NCBI GenBank assembly: GCA_023422775.1
Contig: JAFAGM010000004.1
Location: 1 to 64,000, forward strand
DNA: 64,000 bases
Direction: 5' to 3'
Source of the DNA: Pseudomonadota bacterium
Lineage (GTDB): Bacteria; Pseudomonadota; Alphaproteobacteria; Rhizobiales; Xanthobacteraceae
A program made the position numbers and the translations under genes. The stretch's first letter is position 1. Each line of letters starts with the position of its first letter. The notes below the pieces were generated by a model. The model did not search any database. It had not been told where the DNA came from and saw only the letters and a list, made by a program, of their open reading frames with translations. Below, in pieces: positions 1 to 8,225 of the stretch.

Positions 1-485
1 GTCTTTCCCAGCTTGCAGTCTGGCGGTGTAACGCTGGCGGTCTTCAGCGATGCCTTCACCCATTGCTGGGTCTCGGCGCCATAGGTCGCGAGATAGGCCG
101 GCTGCGCCGCGTTCTTCTCGCACAGGAACGGCAGATGCGGCTTCAAATCGTAGTCGCAGGATGCCAGCCATTCGCGCTTGTCGGAGAAGGCGGAGATCGT
201 CTCCTCGCAGGCATACAGGAAGTAGGAGACGAAACTCTCGTACTGAACCCGCTCGTCGCGGCTGCCGGCCTTGATCGCCTCATAGTCGGGCTGCGAGAAT
301 TTCGGATTCTGGAACGCAAGCTCCGTATAACCCAGAAACGCCTGCCGCGCGCTGGAGTCGCGGTTGTTGGTGCGGATATCGTTGATCTGGAACAGGATCG
401 CAACAAAGCCGAGCAGCGCCACGGCCGCCTGCGCCGTTTGCGCCAGCGTCCCGTATTTCTGCCACCGGAAGCTCGGTTGCGACAT
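1..485 (-). CDS. Hypothetical membrane-anchored protein in the nuo operon (3' end cut by window edge)
   Basis: Read on the minus strand from ATG at 485, this frame stays open for 161 codons to the left edge, so the C-terminus is missing. The N-terminus (MSQPSFRWQK) leads into one hydrophobic segment at about residues 20-33 (AVALLGFVAILF) and then a polar, aromatic-rich region, suggesting a single-pass membrane anchor with a soluble domain. It starts 8 bases after the nuoF stop, so it is almost certainly co-transcribed with the nuo genes. nuoG would normally follow nuoF, so this is an extra gene placed before it. I do not recognise a family. The topology resembles small four-helix proteins with one anchor, but that is only an impression. 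Confidence 0.7.
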   Translation of the reverse strand, partial: MSQPSFRWQKYGTLAQTAQAAVALLGFVAILFQINDIRTNNRDSSARQAFLGYTELAFQNPKFSQPDYEAIKAGSRDERVQYESFVSYFLYACEETISAFSDKREWLASCDYDLKPHLPFLCEKNAAQPAYLATYGAETQQWVKASLKTASVTPPDCKLGK

Positions 486-493
486 CGTCATTC

Positions 494-1819
<1,326 letters not shown>

Positions 1820-1838
1820 GACTTGAAGCTTCCTCAGA

Positions 1839-2003
1839 TCACCGATTGGACTGCGCGTAGGCGAGGCCCGCGGCGCATCCGCCGAAGGTCAGCGCCCACA
1901 ACAGGCTGGATTCGAGCGTCGCGCTCAGCGCGTAACGCTGCAGCAGGAAAATGAACGCGGCTGCCGCGACGGCGTGCATGCCGATATAGCGCCAGTTTTT
2001 CAT
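1839..2003 (-). CDS. Small membrane protein between nuoE and nuoF
   Basis: A 54-residue protein beginning MKNWRYIGMH, with two short hydrophobic stretches (about residues 10-22 and 34-50) separated by a polar turn, so probably a two-helix hairpin in the inner membrane. A GGAGAGGG element lies about 8 bases before ATG 2003. An alternative start at 2054 (MSRRGTS, 71 residues) overlaps the nuoE stop as ATGA and would give translational coupling. Both starts are in the same frame and the sequence alone does not settle it. It sits between nuoE and nuoF and is transcribed with them. No known complex I subunit matches, and I assign no function. Confidence 0.7.
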   Translation of the reverse strand: MKNWRYIGMHAVAAAAFIFLLQRYALSATLESSLLWALTFGGCAAGLAYAQSNR

Positions 2004-2050
2004 CGCACCGTCCCTCTCCGACCCGTCCACCGCCGATGTCCCGCGACGGC

Positions 2051-2662
2051 TCATGTGGTTTCCTTCAGCGTCGTAGGCCCGCCCACCGGCGCCGAGAACT
2101 GACGGTCGATCTGCGGTCCCGGCTTCGGCGGATTGCCCGAGGCAAAGCCGTCCAGCACCTTGCCGAAGCTTTCCGCGGTCAGGTCCTCGTAGGTATCCTT
2201 CCAGATCAGCACCATCGGCGCATTCACGCAGGCGCCCAGGCACTCGACCTCTTCCCAGCTGAAATTGCCGTCCTTGGACAAATGGAAGGGGTCATGATGG
2301 ATGCGGTGCTGGCACACCTCGATCAGGTCGCCGGCGCCGCGCAGGCGGCACGGCGTGGTGCCGCAGACCTGCACATGGGCCTTCTTGCCGACGGGCTGGA
2401 GTTGAAACATCGTGTAGAAGGTCGCCACTTCCAGCACGCGGATATAGGGCATTTCCAGGAGGTCGGCGACGGCGCGGATCGCGGCTTCCGAAACCCACCC
2501 CTCGTGCTGCTCCTGGACGCGCCACAGGATCGCGATGACCGCGGACGCCTGGCGTCCCGGCGGATACTTCGCAATCTGCGCCTTCGCCCAGGCGAGGTTC
2601 TCTTCCGAGAACGTGAAGCTCGCGGGCTGCAATTCCTTCGGTGCGAGGCGGCGGACGGACAT
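2051..2662 (-). CDS. nuoE: NADH-quinone oxidoreductase subunit E (24 kDa, 2Fe-2S)
   Basis: The 203-residue peripheral-arm subunit of complex I that carries cluster N1a next to the NuoF FMN. The four 2Fe-2S ligands are seen as CGTTPC (C100, C105) and ECLGAC (C141, C145). The start at 2662 (MSVRRLAPK) agrees with family length. It is preceded by the FkbM methyltransferase gene (11-base gap) rather than directly by nuoD as in the usual nuo order. Its stop overlaps a possible start of the small membrane gene. Confidence 0.98.
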   Translation of the reverse strand: MSVRRLAPKELQPASFTFSEENLAWAKAQIAKYPPGRQASAVIAILWRVQEQHEGWVSEAAIRAVADLLEMPYIRVLEVATFYTMFQLQPVGKKAHVQVCGTTPCRLRGAGDLIEVCQHRIHHDPFHLSKDGNFSWEEVECLGACVNAPMVLIWKDTYEDLTAESFGKVLDGFASGNPPKPGPQIDRQFSAPVGGPTTLKETT

Positions 2663-2673
2663 CGTTCAGTCTC

Positions 2674-3633
2674 TCATTGCACGCGGCGCGCGGCTTTCGC
2701 ATTGAGCGCATCGATCCGGGCGAGCCAGAATGCACTTGCGGTGCCGAACACGTTGTAGCCGACATGGGTTGAAACCTTGATCCGGTCCAGGATCGAAAGG
2801 TCGGTCACGGTTTCAAGGCGATTGCTGCGCGGATCGTAGACGATCAGCTTCAGCGGGGTCTGCTCGAGGATGTAGCGCGACACGGTGTGGGCGGGATCGT
2901 TGCCGTGCTCCTCGCACAGCAACACGCTGTCGCCCTGCATCAGCCGGGCGCCGCCCTTCATCGCCTCGATCTCGACGCCCTCGACGTCGAGCTTGATCAG
3001 GTACTTGCCGCCGGGCGCCACCTTGCCGTCATCCAGCAGGTTGTCGAGCGCGAGAACCGGCACCTCCTCGCCCTCCGACTGGTCGCCGGCGATGGAAAAC
3101 GCCTCGTGCTTGGTGCCGGACAGCCGCGCGGTGCCGCGGGCGGCGCCGATCGCGCACTTCATGGCTTCAAACCGGTTGCCGTTGATGCGGGCGTTGTTGG
3201 CAAGTTTCGGGAAATTCTGCCCTGACGGCTCGATCGCGATCGCCTTGTGCGAGCCGAACGGCTTGCTCGACACCAGCACCGACCAGTAGCCGTAATTGGC
3301 GCCGCAATCGAGCAGCGTGTAGTCGACGTCGGCGGAGTCCTTGAACAGCAGTTCGAGTTCGTCCTCGTAATGGTAGGTGCGGTTGAGCAGCTTGCTCCAG
3401 TAGCCGTCGCCATAGGGAAACTCGAAGATGGCGTCCGGGTTGAGTTTGACCTGGATGCCGCGCGCAGGCAGCGTGGTGCGCAACAGATTGGCGCACATGT
3501 TGTAGCCGCGGTGCGAGAAATGCGCGCCCACCTTCGACCCCAGCGTCAGCGCCATCGCAGCCAGGCGCTCCCATGCGTTCGCGCCAACGAGCGCGCCCGA
3601 AGCCCGGTCAAACTGGATGGGCGCCTGCGCCAT
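2674..3633 (-). CDS. FkbM-family SAM-dependent methyltransferase inside the nuo operon
   Basis: The 319-residue product has a Rossmann-type SAM-binding motif I, LLDCGANYGY, at residues 107-116, an acidic motif II region (AIAIEPSGQN, 131-140), and the C-terminal FkbM signature KLDVEGVEIEAMKGG (214-228). FkbM enzymes methylate hydroxyl groups of sugars and natural products, so the substrate here cannot be named. I chose ATG 3633 (MAQAPIQFD) because it overlaps the nuoD stop as ATGA, implying translational coupling. The frame is open further upstream but only as antisense-like sequence over nuoD. Position between nuoD and nuoE suggests expression with complex I. Whether it modifies a complex I subunit, quinone or lipid is unknown. 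Confidence 0.88.
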   Translation of the reverse strand: MAQAPIQFDRASGALVGANAWERLAAMALTLGSKVGAHFSHRGYNMCANLLRTTLPARGIQVKLNPDAIFEFPYGDGYWSKLLNRTYHYEDELELLFKDSADVDYTLLDCGANYGYWSVLVSSKPFGSHKAIAIEPSGQNFPKLANNARINGNRFEAMKCAIGAARGTARLSGTKHEAFSIAGDQSEGEEVPVLALDNLLDDGKVAPGGKYLIKLDVEGVEIEAMKGGARLMQGDSVLLCEEHGNDPAHTVSRYILEQTPLKLIVYDPRSNRLETVTDLSILDRIKVSTHVGYNVFGTASAFWLARIDALNAKAARRVQ

Positions 3634-4823
3634 CACCGGTCGACCTCTCCGAACACGATGTCGAGCGAGCCGAGGATCGCCGAGACGTCGGCGAGCAGAT
3701 GGCCTTTGCAGATGTGATGCATCGCCTGCAGATGGGCGAAGCCCGGCGCGCGGATCTTGCACTTGTAGGGCTTGTTGGTGCCGTCGGAGACCAGATAGAC
3801 GCCGAACTCGCCCTTCGGCGCCTCGACGGCGGCATAAACCTCGCCGGCCGGCACATGAACGCCCTCGGTGTAGAGCTTGAAGTGATGGATGAGGGCTTCC
3901 ATCGAGCGCTTCATCTCGCCGCGCCGGGGCGGCGCGATCTTGTTGTCCTCGACCACGACCGGCCCCTGCCCGTCAGCCGCGCGCAGCTTGGCGATGCACT
4001 GCTTCATGATGCGCACCGACTGGCGCATCTCTTCCATGCGGATGCAGTAGCGGTCGTAGCAATCGCCGTTCTTGCCGATCGGAATGTCGAAATCCATCTC
4101 GGCGTAGCATTCGTAGGGCTGCGCCTTGCGCAGGTCCCAGGCCGCGCCCGAGCCGCGCACCATCACCCCGGAGAAGCCCCACTCCCAGGCTTCCTTCAGC
4201 GAGACGACGCCGATATCGACGTTGCGCTGCTTGAAGATGCGGTTACCGGTCAGAAGAACTTCGAGATCGGCGACCACCTGCAGGAACGGGTCGCACCAGG
4301 CGTCGATGTCATCGATCAGTTGCGGCGGCAGGTCCTGATGCACGCCGCCGACGCGGAAGAACGCCGCATGCATGCGCGAGCCGGAGGCGCGCTCATAGAA
4401 CACCATCAGCTTTTCGCGCTCTTCAAAACCCCACAGCGGCGGGGTCAAGGCGCCGACGTCCATCGCCTGCGTGGTGACGTTGAGCAGATGCGACAGGATG
4501 CGGCCGATCTCGCAATACAGCACGCGGATCAGTTGCCCGCGGCGCGGCACCGTGATGCCGAGCAGCTTTTCCGCCGCCAGGCAGAACGCATGCTCCTGGT
4601 TCATCGGCGCGACGTAATCGAGCCGGTCGAAATACGGGATCGCCTGCAGATAGGTCTTCTGCTCGATCAGCTTTTCGGTGCCGCGATGAAGCAATCCGAT
4701 ATGCGGATCGACACGCTCGACGACTTCGCCGTCCAGTTCCAAGACCAGACGCAAAACGCCATGTGCCGCAGGATGCTGCGGCCCGAAGTTGATCGTGAAG
4801 TTTCGCAGATTCTGTTCATTCAT
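3633..4823 (-). CDS. nuoD: NADH-quinone oxidoreductase subunit D (49 kDa)
   Basis: The 396-residue product is the 49 kDa subunit forming the quinone-binding cavity with NuoB. It opens MNEQNLRNFT and INFGPQHPAAHG, the family hallmark near the N-terminus containing the conserved quinone-site histidines, and ends with the conserved LGSLDIVFGEVDR. It begins 5 bases after nuoC and its stop overlaps the start of the FkbM methyltransferase gene, so it is part of a tight operon. There is no fusion with nuoC, in contrast to the NuoCD of enterobacteria. Confidence 0.98.
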   Translation of the reverse strand: MNEQNLRNFTINFGPQHPAAHGVLRLVLELDGEVVERVDPHIGLLHRGTEKLIEQKTYLQAIPYFDRLDYVAPMNQEHAFCLAAEKLLGITVPRRGQLIRVLYCEIGRILSHLLNVTTQAMDVGALTPPLWGFEEREKLMVFYERASGSRMHAAFFRVGGVHQDLPPQLIDDIDAWCDPFLQVVADLEVLLTGNRIFKQRNVDIGVVSLKEAWEWGFSGVMVRGSGAAWDLRKAQPYECYAEMDFDIPIGKNGDCYDRYCIRMEEMRQSVRIMKQCIAKLRAADGQGPVVVEDNKIAPPRRGEMKRSMEALIHHFKLYTEGVHVPAGEVYAAVEAPKGEFGVYLVSDGTNKPYKCKIRAPGFAHLQAMHHICKGHLLADVSAILGSLDIVFGEVDR

Positions 4824-4828
4824 GGTGG

Positions 4829-5440
4829 TCAGGCCTTCGGCTCAGCCTTCTCATCGCCCGGCAGCGGATAGTCCGCGCCTTCCCATGGCGAGAGGAAATC
4901 GAATTTGCGGAATTCCTGGTTGAGACGGACCGGCTCGTAGAGCACCCGCTTCTCCTGGTCGTCGTAGCGAACCTCGACGAAGCCGGTGAGTGGAAAATCC
5001 TTGCGCAAGGGATGGCCGTCGAAGCCGTAGTCGGTCAGCAGCCGGCGCATGTCGGGATGGCCGGTGAAGATCACGCCGTAGAGGTCGTAGGCCTCGCGCT
5101 CGAACCAGTCGGCGCCGGGAAACACGTCGATGATCGACGGCACCTGGGTCGTTTCGTCGGCTTCGGCGCGCACGCGGATGCGTTCGTTCAGGGTCGGCGA
5201 CAGCAGGTGATAGACCACGTCGAAGCGCCTCTCGCGGCCGGGATAGTCCACCGCCGTGACGTCGATGATGTTGACGAAGCGCAGCGCGGGATCGTCGCGC
5301 AGGTACTTCATGACCTCGACGATCCTGCCTGCCTCGACCGTGACCGTGAGCTGGTTGAATGCGACCGCGTGGGCAGAGGCCGCGCCGCCAAGCGCGCTAA
5401 CAATCGTCTGCCCAAGGGCGTCGAGCTTGCCGTCGTCCAT
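4829..5440 (-). CDS. nuoC: NADH-quinone oxidoreductase subunit C (30 kDa)
   Basis: A 203-residue subunit of the complex I Q-module. The recognisable 30 kDa signature is ERREAYDLYGV-like: here DWFEREAYDLYGVIFTGHP, near residues 109-127, followed by RLLTDYGF and HPLRKDFPLTG. Start at 5440 (MDDGKLDALG) is 11 bases after the nuoB stop. It is a separate gene, as in other alphaproteobacteria and mitochondria. Confidence 0.97.
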   Translation of the reverse strand: MDDGKLDALGQTIVSALGGAASAHAVAFNQLTVTVEAGRIVEVMKYLRDDPALRFVNIIDVTAVDYPGRERRFDVVYHLLSPTLNERIRVRAEADETTQVPSIIDVFPGADWFEREAYDLYGVIFTGHPDMRRLLTDYGFDGHPLRKDFPLTGFVEVRYDDQEKRVLYEPVRLNQEFRKFDFLSPWEGADYPLPGDEKAEPKA

Positions 5441-5451
5441 AACCTAAAACC

Positions 5452-6045
5452 TTAGCGTTCGATGGTCCCGATGCGCCGGATCTTCTTCTGCAGCAGCAGC
5501 ACGCCGTAGAGCAGCGCCTCCGCCGTCGGCGGGCATCCGGGCACGTAGATGTCGACCGGCACGATGCGGTCGCAGCCGCGCACGACCGAGTAGGAGTAGT
5601 GGTAGTAGCCGCCGCCGTTGGCGCACGACCCCATCGAGATGACGTAGCGCGGCTCCGGCATCTGGTCGTAGACCTTGCGCAGCGCCGGCGCCATCTTGTT
5701 GGTCAGCGTGCCCGCCACGATCATGACGTCGGACTGCCGCGGCGAGGCGCGCGGCGCAAAGCCGAAGCGCTCGACGTCGTAGCGCGGCATCGAAACCTGC
5801 ATCATCTCGACCGCGCAGCAGGCGAGACCGAAGGTCATCCACATCAGCGAGCCCGTGCGCGCCCAGGTGATCAGGTCGTCGGCCGCGGCAACGAAGAAGC
5901 CCTTGTCGGAGAGTTCGTGGTTGACCTCGAGGAAGAACGGGTCGTTGGCGCCGACCGGCCTTCCGGTGGCGGGATCGAGAATACCCTTCGGTGCCTGTGC
6001 AATATCAGGCGAAGAGCCACGGGATGCTGTCGGGCTCAATCCCAT
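5452..6045 (-). CDS. nuoB: NADH-quinone oxidoreductase subunit B (PSST, cluster N2)
   Basis: This subunit carries the terminal 4Fe-4S cluster N2 that reduces quinone. The tandem cysteines are in FGLACCAVEM, and the other ligands in MGSCANGGG and VPGCPPTAE. I prefer ATG 6045 (MGLSPTASRG, 197 residues), which overlaps the end of nuoA by 10 bases and has AAAGG upstream. A GTG at 6066 would add seven residues (VEERRAR). The N-terminal 35 residues are a low-complexity extension before the conserved core. Confidence 0.97.
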   Translation of the reverse strand: MGLSPTASRGSSPDIAQAPKGILDPATGRPVGANDPFFLEVNHELSDKGFFVAAADDLITWARTGSLMWMTFGLACCAVEMMQVSMPRYDVERFGFAPRASPRQSDVMIVAGTLTNKMAPALRKVYDQMPEPRYVISMGSCANGGGYYHYSYSVVRGCDRIVPVDIYVPGCPPTAEALLYGVLLLQKKIRRIGTIER

Positions 6046-6401
6046 TCGAGCGCGCCTTTCTTCCACTCATAAGCAAAGCCGACCGTGAGGACGGCAAGGA
6101 ACACCATCATCGACCAGAAGCCGGTGGCCCCCAGCTTGCCGAACGCAACCGCCCACGGGAACAGGAACGCCACTTCGAGGTCGAAGATGATGAAGAGAAT
6201 CGCGACCAGGTAGAAGCGGACATCGAACTTCATGCGGGCATCGTCGAAAGCGTTGAATCCACATTCATAGGCGGACAGCTTTTCCGGATCCGGCTGCTGG
6301 AAGGCGACGAGGAACGGAGCGATCAGGAGCGCCAGGCCGATCAGGCTCGCCACTCCGATGAACACGACAAGTGGAAGGTAGTCATGCAGGATGCCGGTCA
6401 T
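6036..6401 (-). CDS. nuoA: NADH-quinone oxidoreductase subunit A
   Basis: A 121-residue membrane subunit with three hydrophobic helices (about residues 9-30, 63-83 and 92-111) and the conserved loop KLSAYECGFNAFDDARMKFD, which lies by the quinone entry. It is the first gene of the nuo operon here. More than 600 bases without a convincing gene lie upstream, so the operon promoter should be in that stretch. Confidence 0.98.
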   Translation of the reverse strand: MTGILHDYLPLVVFIGVASLIGLALLIAPFLVAFQQPDPEKLSAYECGFNAFDDARMKFDVRFYLVAILFIIFDLEVAFLFPWAVAFGKLGATGFWSMMVFLAVLTVGFAYEWKKGALEWD

Positions 6402-7113
6402 CGGCGTAGCCTTCTTCCTGCGGTTTCGGACTGCCGCAGATTCGTTGATTGGAATTGTTCTTGAGGCTTAGCGCAGCGCAACAGGGGGCGCAAGACAAGC
6501 CATCCTGACGCCTGTGGGCCAACGACAGCCCCGAAAAAATTCGCGCTTCGGCTTCTGCCAGCCAACGCACGACCTGCAGGATAGTGCCTGCGATTTCACC
6601 TCGAATGTTACTCGCCCACGCGCAACTGTCGGTGAATGGATCGACCGAACAGCATCATTAAACTCCTCCCTCGCCGCACCTTCCGAGGGCCCGGCAGCGA
6701 CGTCTGAAAACCATGCCCGCCGATGCCTTGCAGCCTGCGGAAGGATCAGCCCGCCGGCCATCGCCGCGCCGGCGTTGACGCTGCGGGGGGCATGCGCTGC
6801 CGTCGCCACGCAGGGGGCGCCACTGCCCATCCCGGAGCGCCTGGCCGGCTTCTCCAATGTCCCCCGTCGACCGGACGCAACGCGCCTAATCCGGCGCCTT
6901 CACATTGTTTTTATTCATATTTTTATCCAGCCGCATCTCCGTGCGGCCGATGGGAGGCCCGTTGTGTGCGCTTCATCACGGATGACCGGCGACAATTGAG
7001 GCCAAAAACCAGCGAGATGAAACCATTTTGAGGGAACCGCGAAACCATCTTGAAACAGATGGCGCGTAAGTCTCTCCGCAACAGAGGACGCGCAAAGCGT
7101 TCGGGAGGCTCGG
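6402..7113. other. Intergenic stretch, about 710 bases, upstream of nuoA
   Basis: This separates the leftward nuo operon from the rightward small gene at 7114. It should hold both promoters. I see an AT-rich patch at 6901-6925 and a small hairpin CCATC...GATGG around 7046-7063. Open frames on both strands here are Arg/Ala/Pro-rich with no ribosome site and look like composition artefacts. I could not identify a specific regulator site. Confidence 0.5.
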
Positions 7114-7308
7114 ATGAACCACTCAATTCACTCGGCGGATCGCAGCACCCACCTGAAGATCGTGGTTGTCGCACTCGTGGCGGGCATTGCGGTCGCAGCT
7201 TTGGGCATTTCAGCCCGGACCGGTTCGGACTACAGCCAGACTGCCCAGGTCATGAAGGCGGGCAAGCCGGTGGTGGTCACCAGCGCGAACATTTCGACCG
7301 TGCGTTAA
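7114..7308 (+). CDS. Small single-pass membrane protein
   Basis: A 64-residue protein starting MNHSIHSADR, with one hydrophobic segment at about residues 15-33 (KIVVVALVAGIAVAALGIS) and a short polar C-terminus ending in TSANISTVR. A good GGGAGG ribosome site lies 6 bases before ATG, and a strong terminator follows the stop, so it is a monocistronic expressed unit. Proteins of this shape are, as I recall, frequent in Bradyrhizobium and annotated hypothetical. I assign no function. Confidence 0.8.
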   Translation: MNHSIHSADRSTHLKIVVVALVAGIAVAALGISARTGSDYSQTAQVMKAGKPVVVTSANISTVR

Positions 7309-7330
7309 GCGATTTCGGCTGCATTGGAAT

Positions 7331-7361
7331 AAAAACGGCCGCCCCCGGGGCGGCCTTTTTG
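7331..7361 (+). terminator. Rho-independent terminator after the small membrane gene
   Basis: A GC-only palindrome (GGCCGCCCC / GGGGCGGCC, bases 7337-7355) is followed directly by five T. The five A before it make it possibly bidirectional. Confidence 0.85.
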
Positions 7362-7399
7362 CTTGCGATTCGGTTTCGGGTTCAGCGCCAAGCCCCTTG

Positions 7400-7428
7400 A
7401 AAAATGGCGCAAGAAAAAAAAATGGCGC
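7400..7428. repeat. Duplicated tRNA-Asp 3' tail
   Basis: The 11-mer AAAAATGGCGC occurs at 7400-7410 and again at 7418-7428, where its last six bases are the encoded CCA end of tRNA-Asp. It may be slippage in an A-rich tract or the scar of an old integration at the tRNA end. No integrase is nearby. Confidence 0.6.
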
Positions 7429-7499
7429 GAGAGACGGGACTCGAACCCGCGGCCTCCGCCGTGACAGGGCGGCGCTCTAACCAACTGAGCTACTCCCGC
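7423..7499 (-). tRNA. tRNA-Asp (GTC)
   Basis: The minus strand folds into a standard cloverleaf: acceptor GCGGGAG/CTCTCGC, D-arm GCTC...GAGC, anticodon stem CCGCC/GGCGG with loop CTGTCAC (anticodon GTC), T-arm CGGG/CCCG with TTCGAGT. Discriminator G and the CCA end are encoded (7423-7425), followed by a T-run on the transcribed strand. Confidence 0.97.
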
Positions 7500-7819
7500 G
7501 GATGCCGTAATCAGATCCTGACCCGCGCAGAACCGAGGGCATAAAGGGCCCCTTCCGCATAGTCAAGGACGTTGCAGATATCCCCGTCAAATGGGAACTT
7601 CTTTGACGCCGATGCAAATAACGGCCTGTTTATGGGCATAACCGCGCGCGTGTCCGACAGCCGAATCGTTTAAGGCCTGCTACAGTTGGGTTTCTTGAAG
7701 CCCTCTGCATTCCCGTCTGTTCGGGACCTGGGCTCCAGCTCACCATGCGACGCGTTTTCCGGCTTTGGGCCGGTATTTGCGAACGCTCGAAAGCCATTGC
7801 CAACCAAGGAGGGCCAGTT
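7500..7819. other. Intergenic, 320 bases, tRNA-Asp promoter side and HU leader
   Basis: Contains the tRNA-Asp promoter (minus) and the leader of the HU gene (plus). I see no gene or strong hairpin. The frame upstream of the HU start remains open from 7745 but lacks a ribosome site. Confidence 0.5.
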
Positions 7820-8119
7820 ATGGCGAAGAAAGCAGCATCCCCGGCCACCATCACGCTGAAGCACCTCGCGGCGGCTCTGGCGGAAGACCATGAATTGTCG
7901 AAAAAAGCCGCCGAGGCGATCCTGACCGATCTGGTCGACAAGATCACCAGGCACCTGAAGAAGGGCGAGCGCATTCGCATCGTCGGCCTCGGCATCCTCC
8001 AGGTCCGCAAGCGCGCCGCCCGCACGGGCCGCAACCCCGCTACCGGCGAAGCGATCCAGATCAAGGCGAGCAAGAAAGTTGCTTTCCGCGCATCCAAGGA
8101 ACTCAAGGAAGCCGTCTGA
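7820..8119 (+). CDS. HU/IHF-family DNA-binding protein
   Basis: A 99-residue histone-like protein. The family pattern is visible: alpha-helical N-terminus (HLAAALAEDHELSKKAAEAI), the GERIRIVGLGILQVRKR strand region and the DNA-binding arm with ARTGRNPATGEAIQI, which contains the conserved RNPATG and the proline that intercalates in the minor groove. ATG 7820 is chosen because AAGGAGGG lies 7 bases before it; the open frame upstream has no such site. The Lys/Ala-rich first residues (MAKKAASPAT) make it about nine residues longer than E. coli HU. A terminator follows. It is likely a nucleoid-associated protein, with no partner genes nearby. Confidence 0.93.
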   Translation: MAKKAASPATITLKHLAAALAEDHELSKKAAEAILTDLVDKITRHLKKGERIRIVGLGILQVRKRAARTGRNPATGEAIQIKASKKVAFRASKELKEAV

Positions 8120-8144
8120 CGCGACGTCCCGCCCGATCTCAACC

Positions 8145-8183
8145 AAAAGCGCTATTCCGGCACGGCCCCGGAATGGCGCTTTT
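8145..8183 (+). terminator. Terminator after the HU gene
   Basis: AAAAGCGC-T-ATTCCGG pairs with CCGGAAT-G-GCGCTTTT across a short loop, ending in a T-run. Because both flanks are A/T runs it may work in both directions. Confidence 0.8.
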
Positions 8184-8225
8184 CTGTTATAGAGCGCTTC
8201 CCTTGCTCATATTGTTGCGGTCGTC

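Noticed and set aside
3634..3762. Upstream extension of the FkbM methyltransferase
   Set aside because: It lies inside nuoD and has an Arg-rich translation. The ATGA overlap at 3633 gives a better start.
6468..6999. Possible genes on both strands upstream of nuoA
   Set aside because: Arg/Ala/Pro-rich translations, no ribosome sites and no domain pattern.
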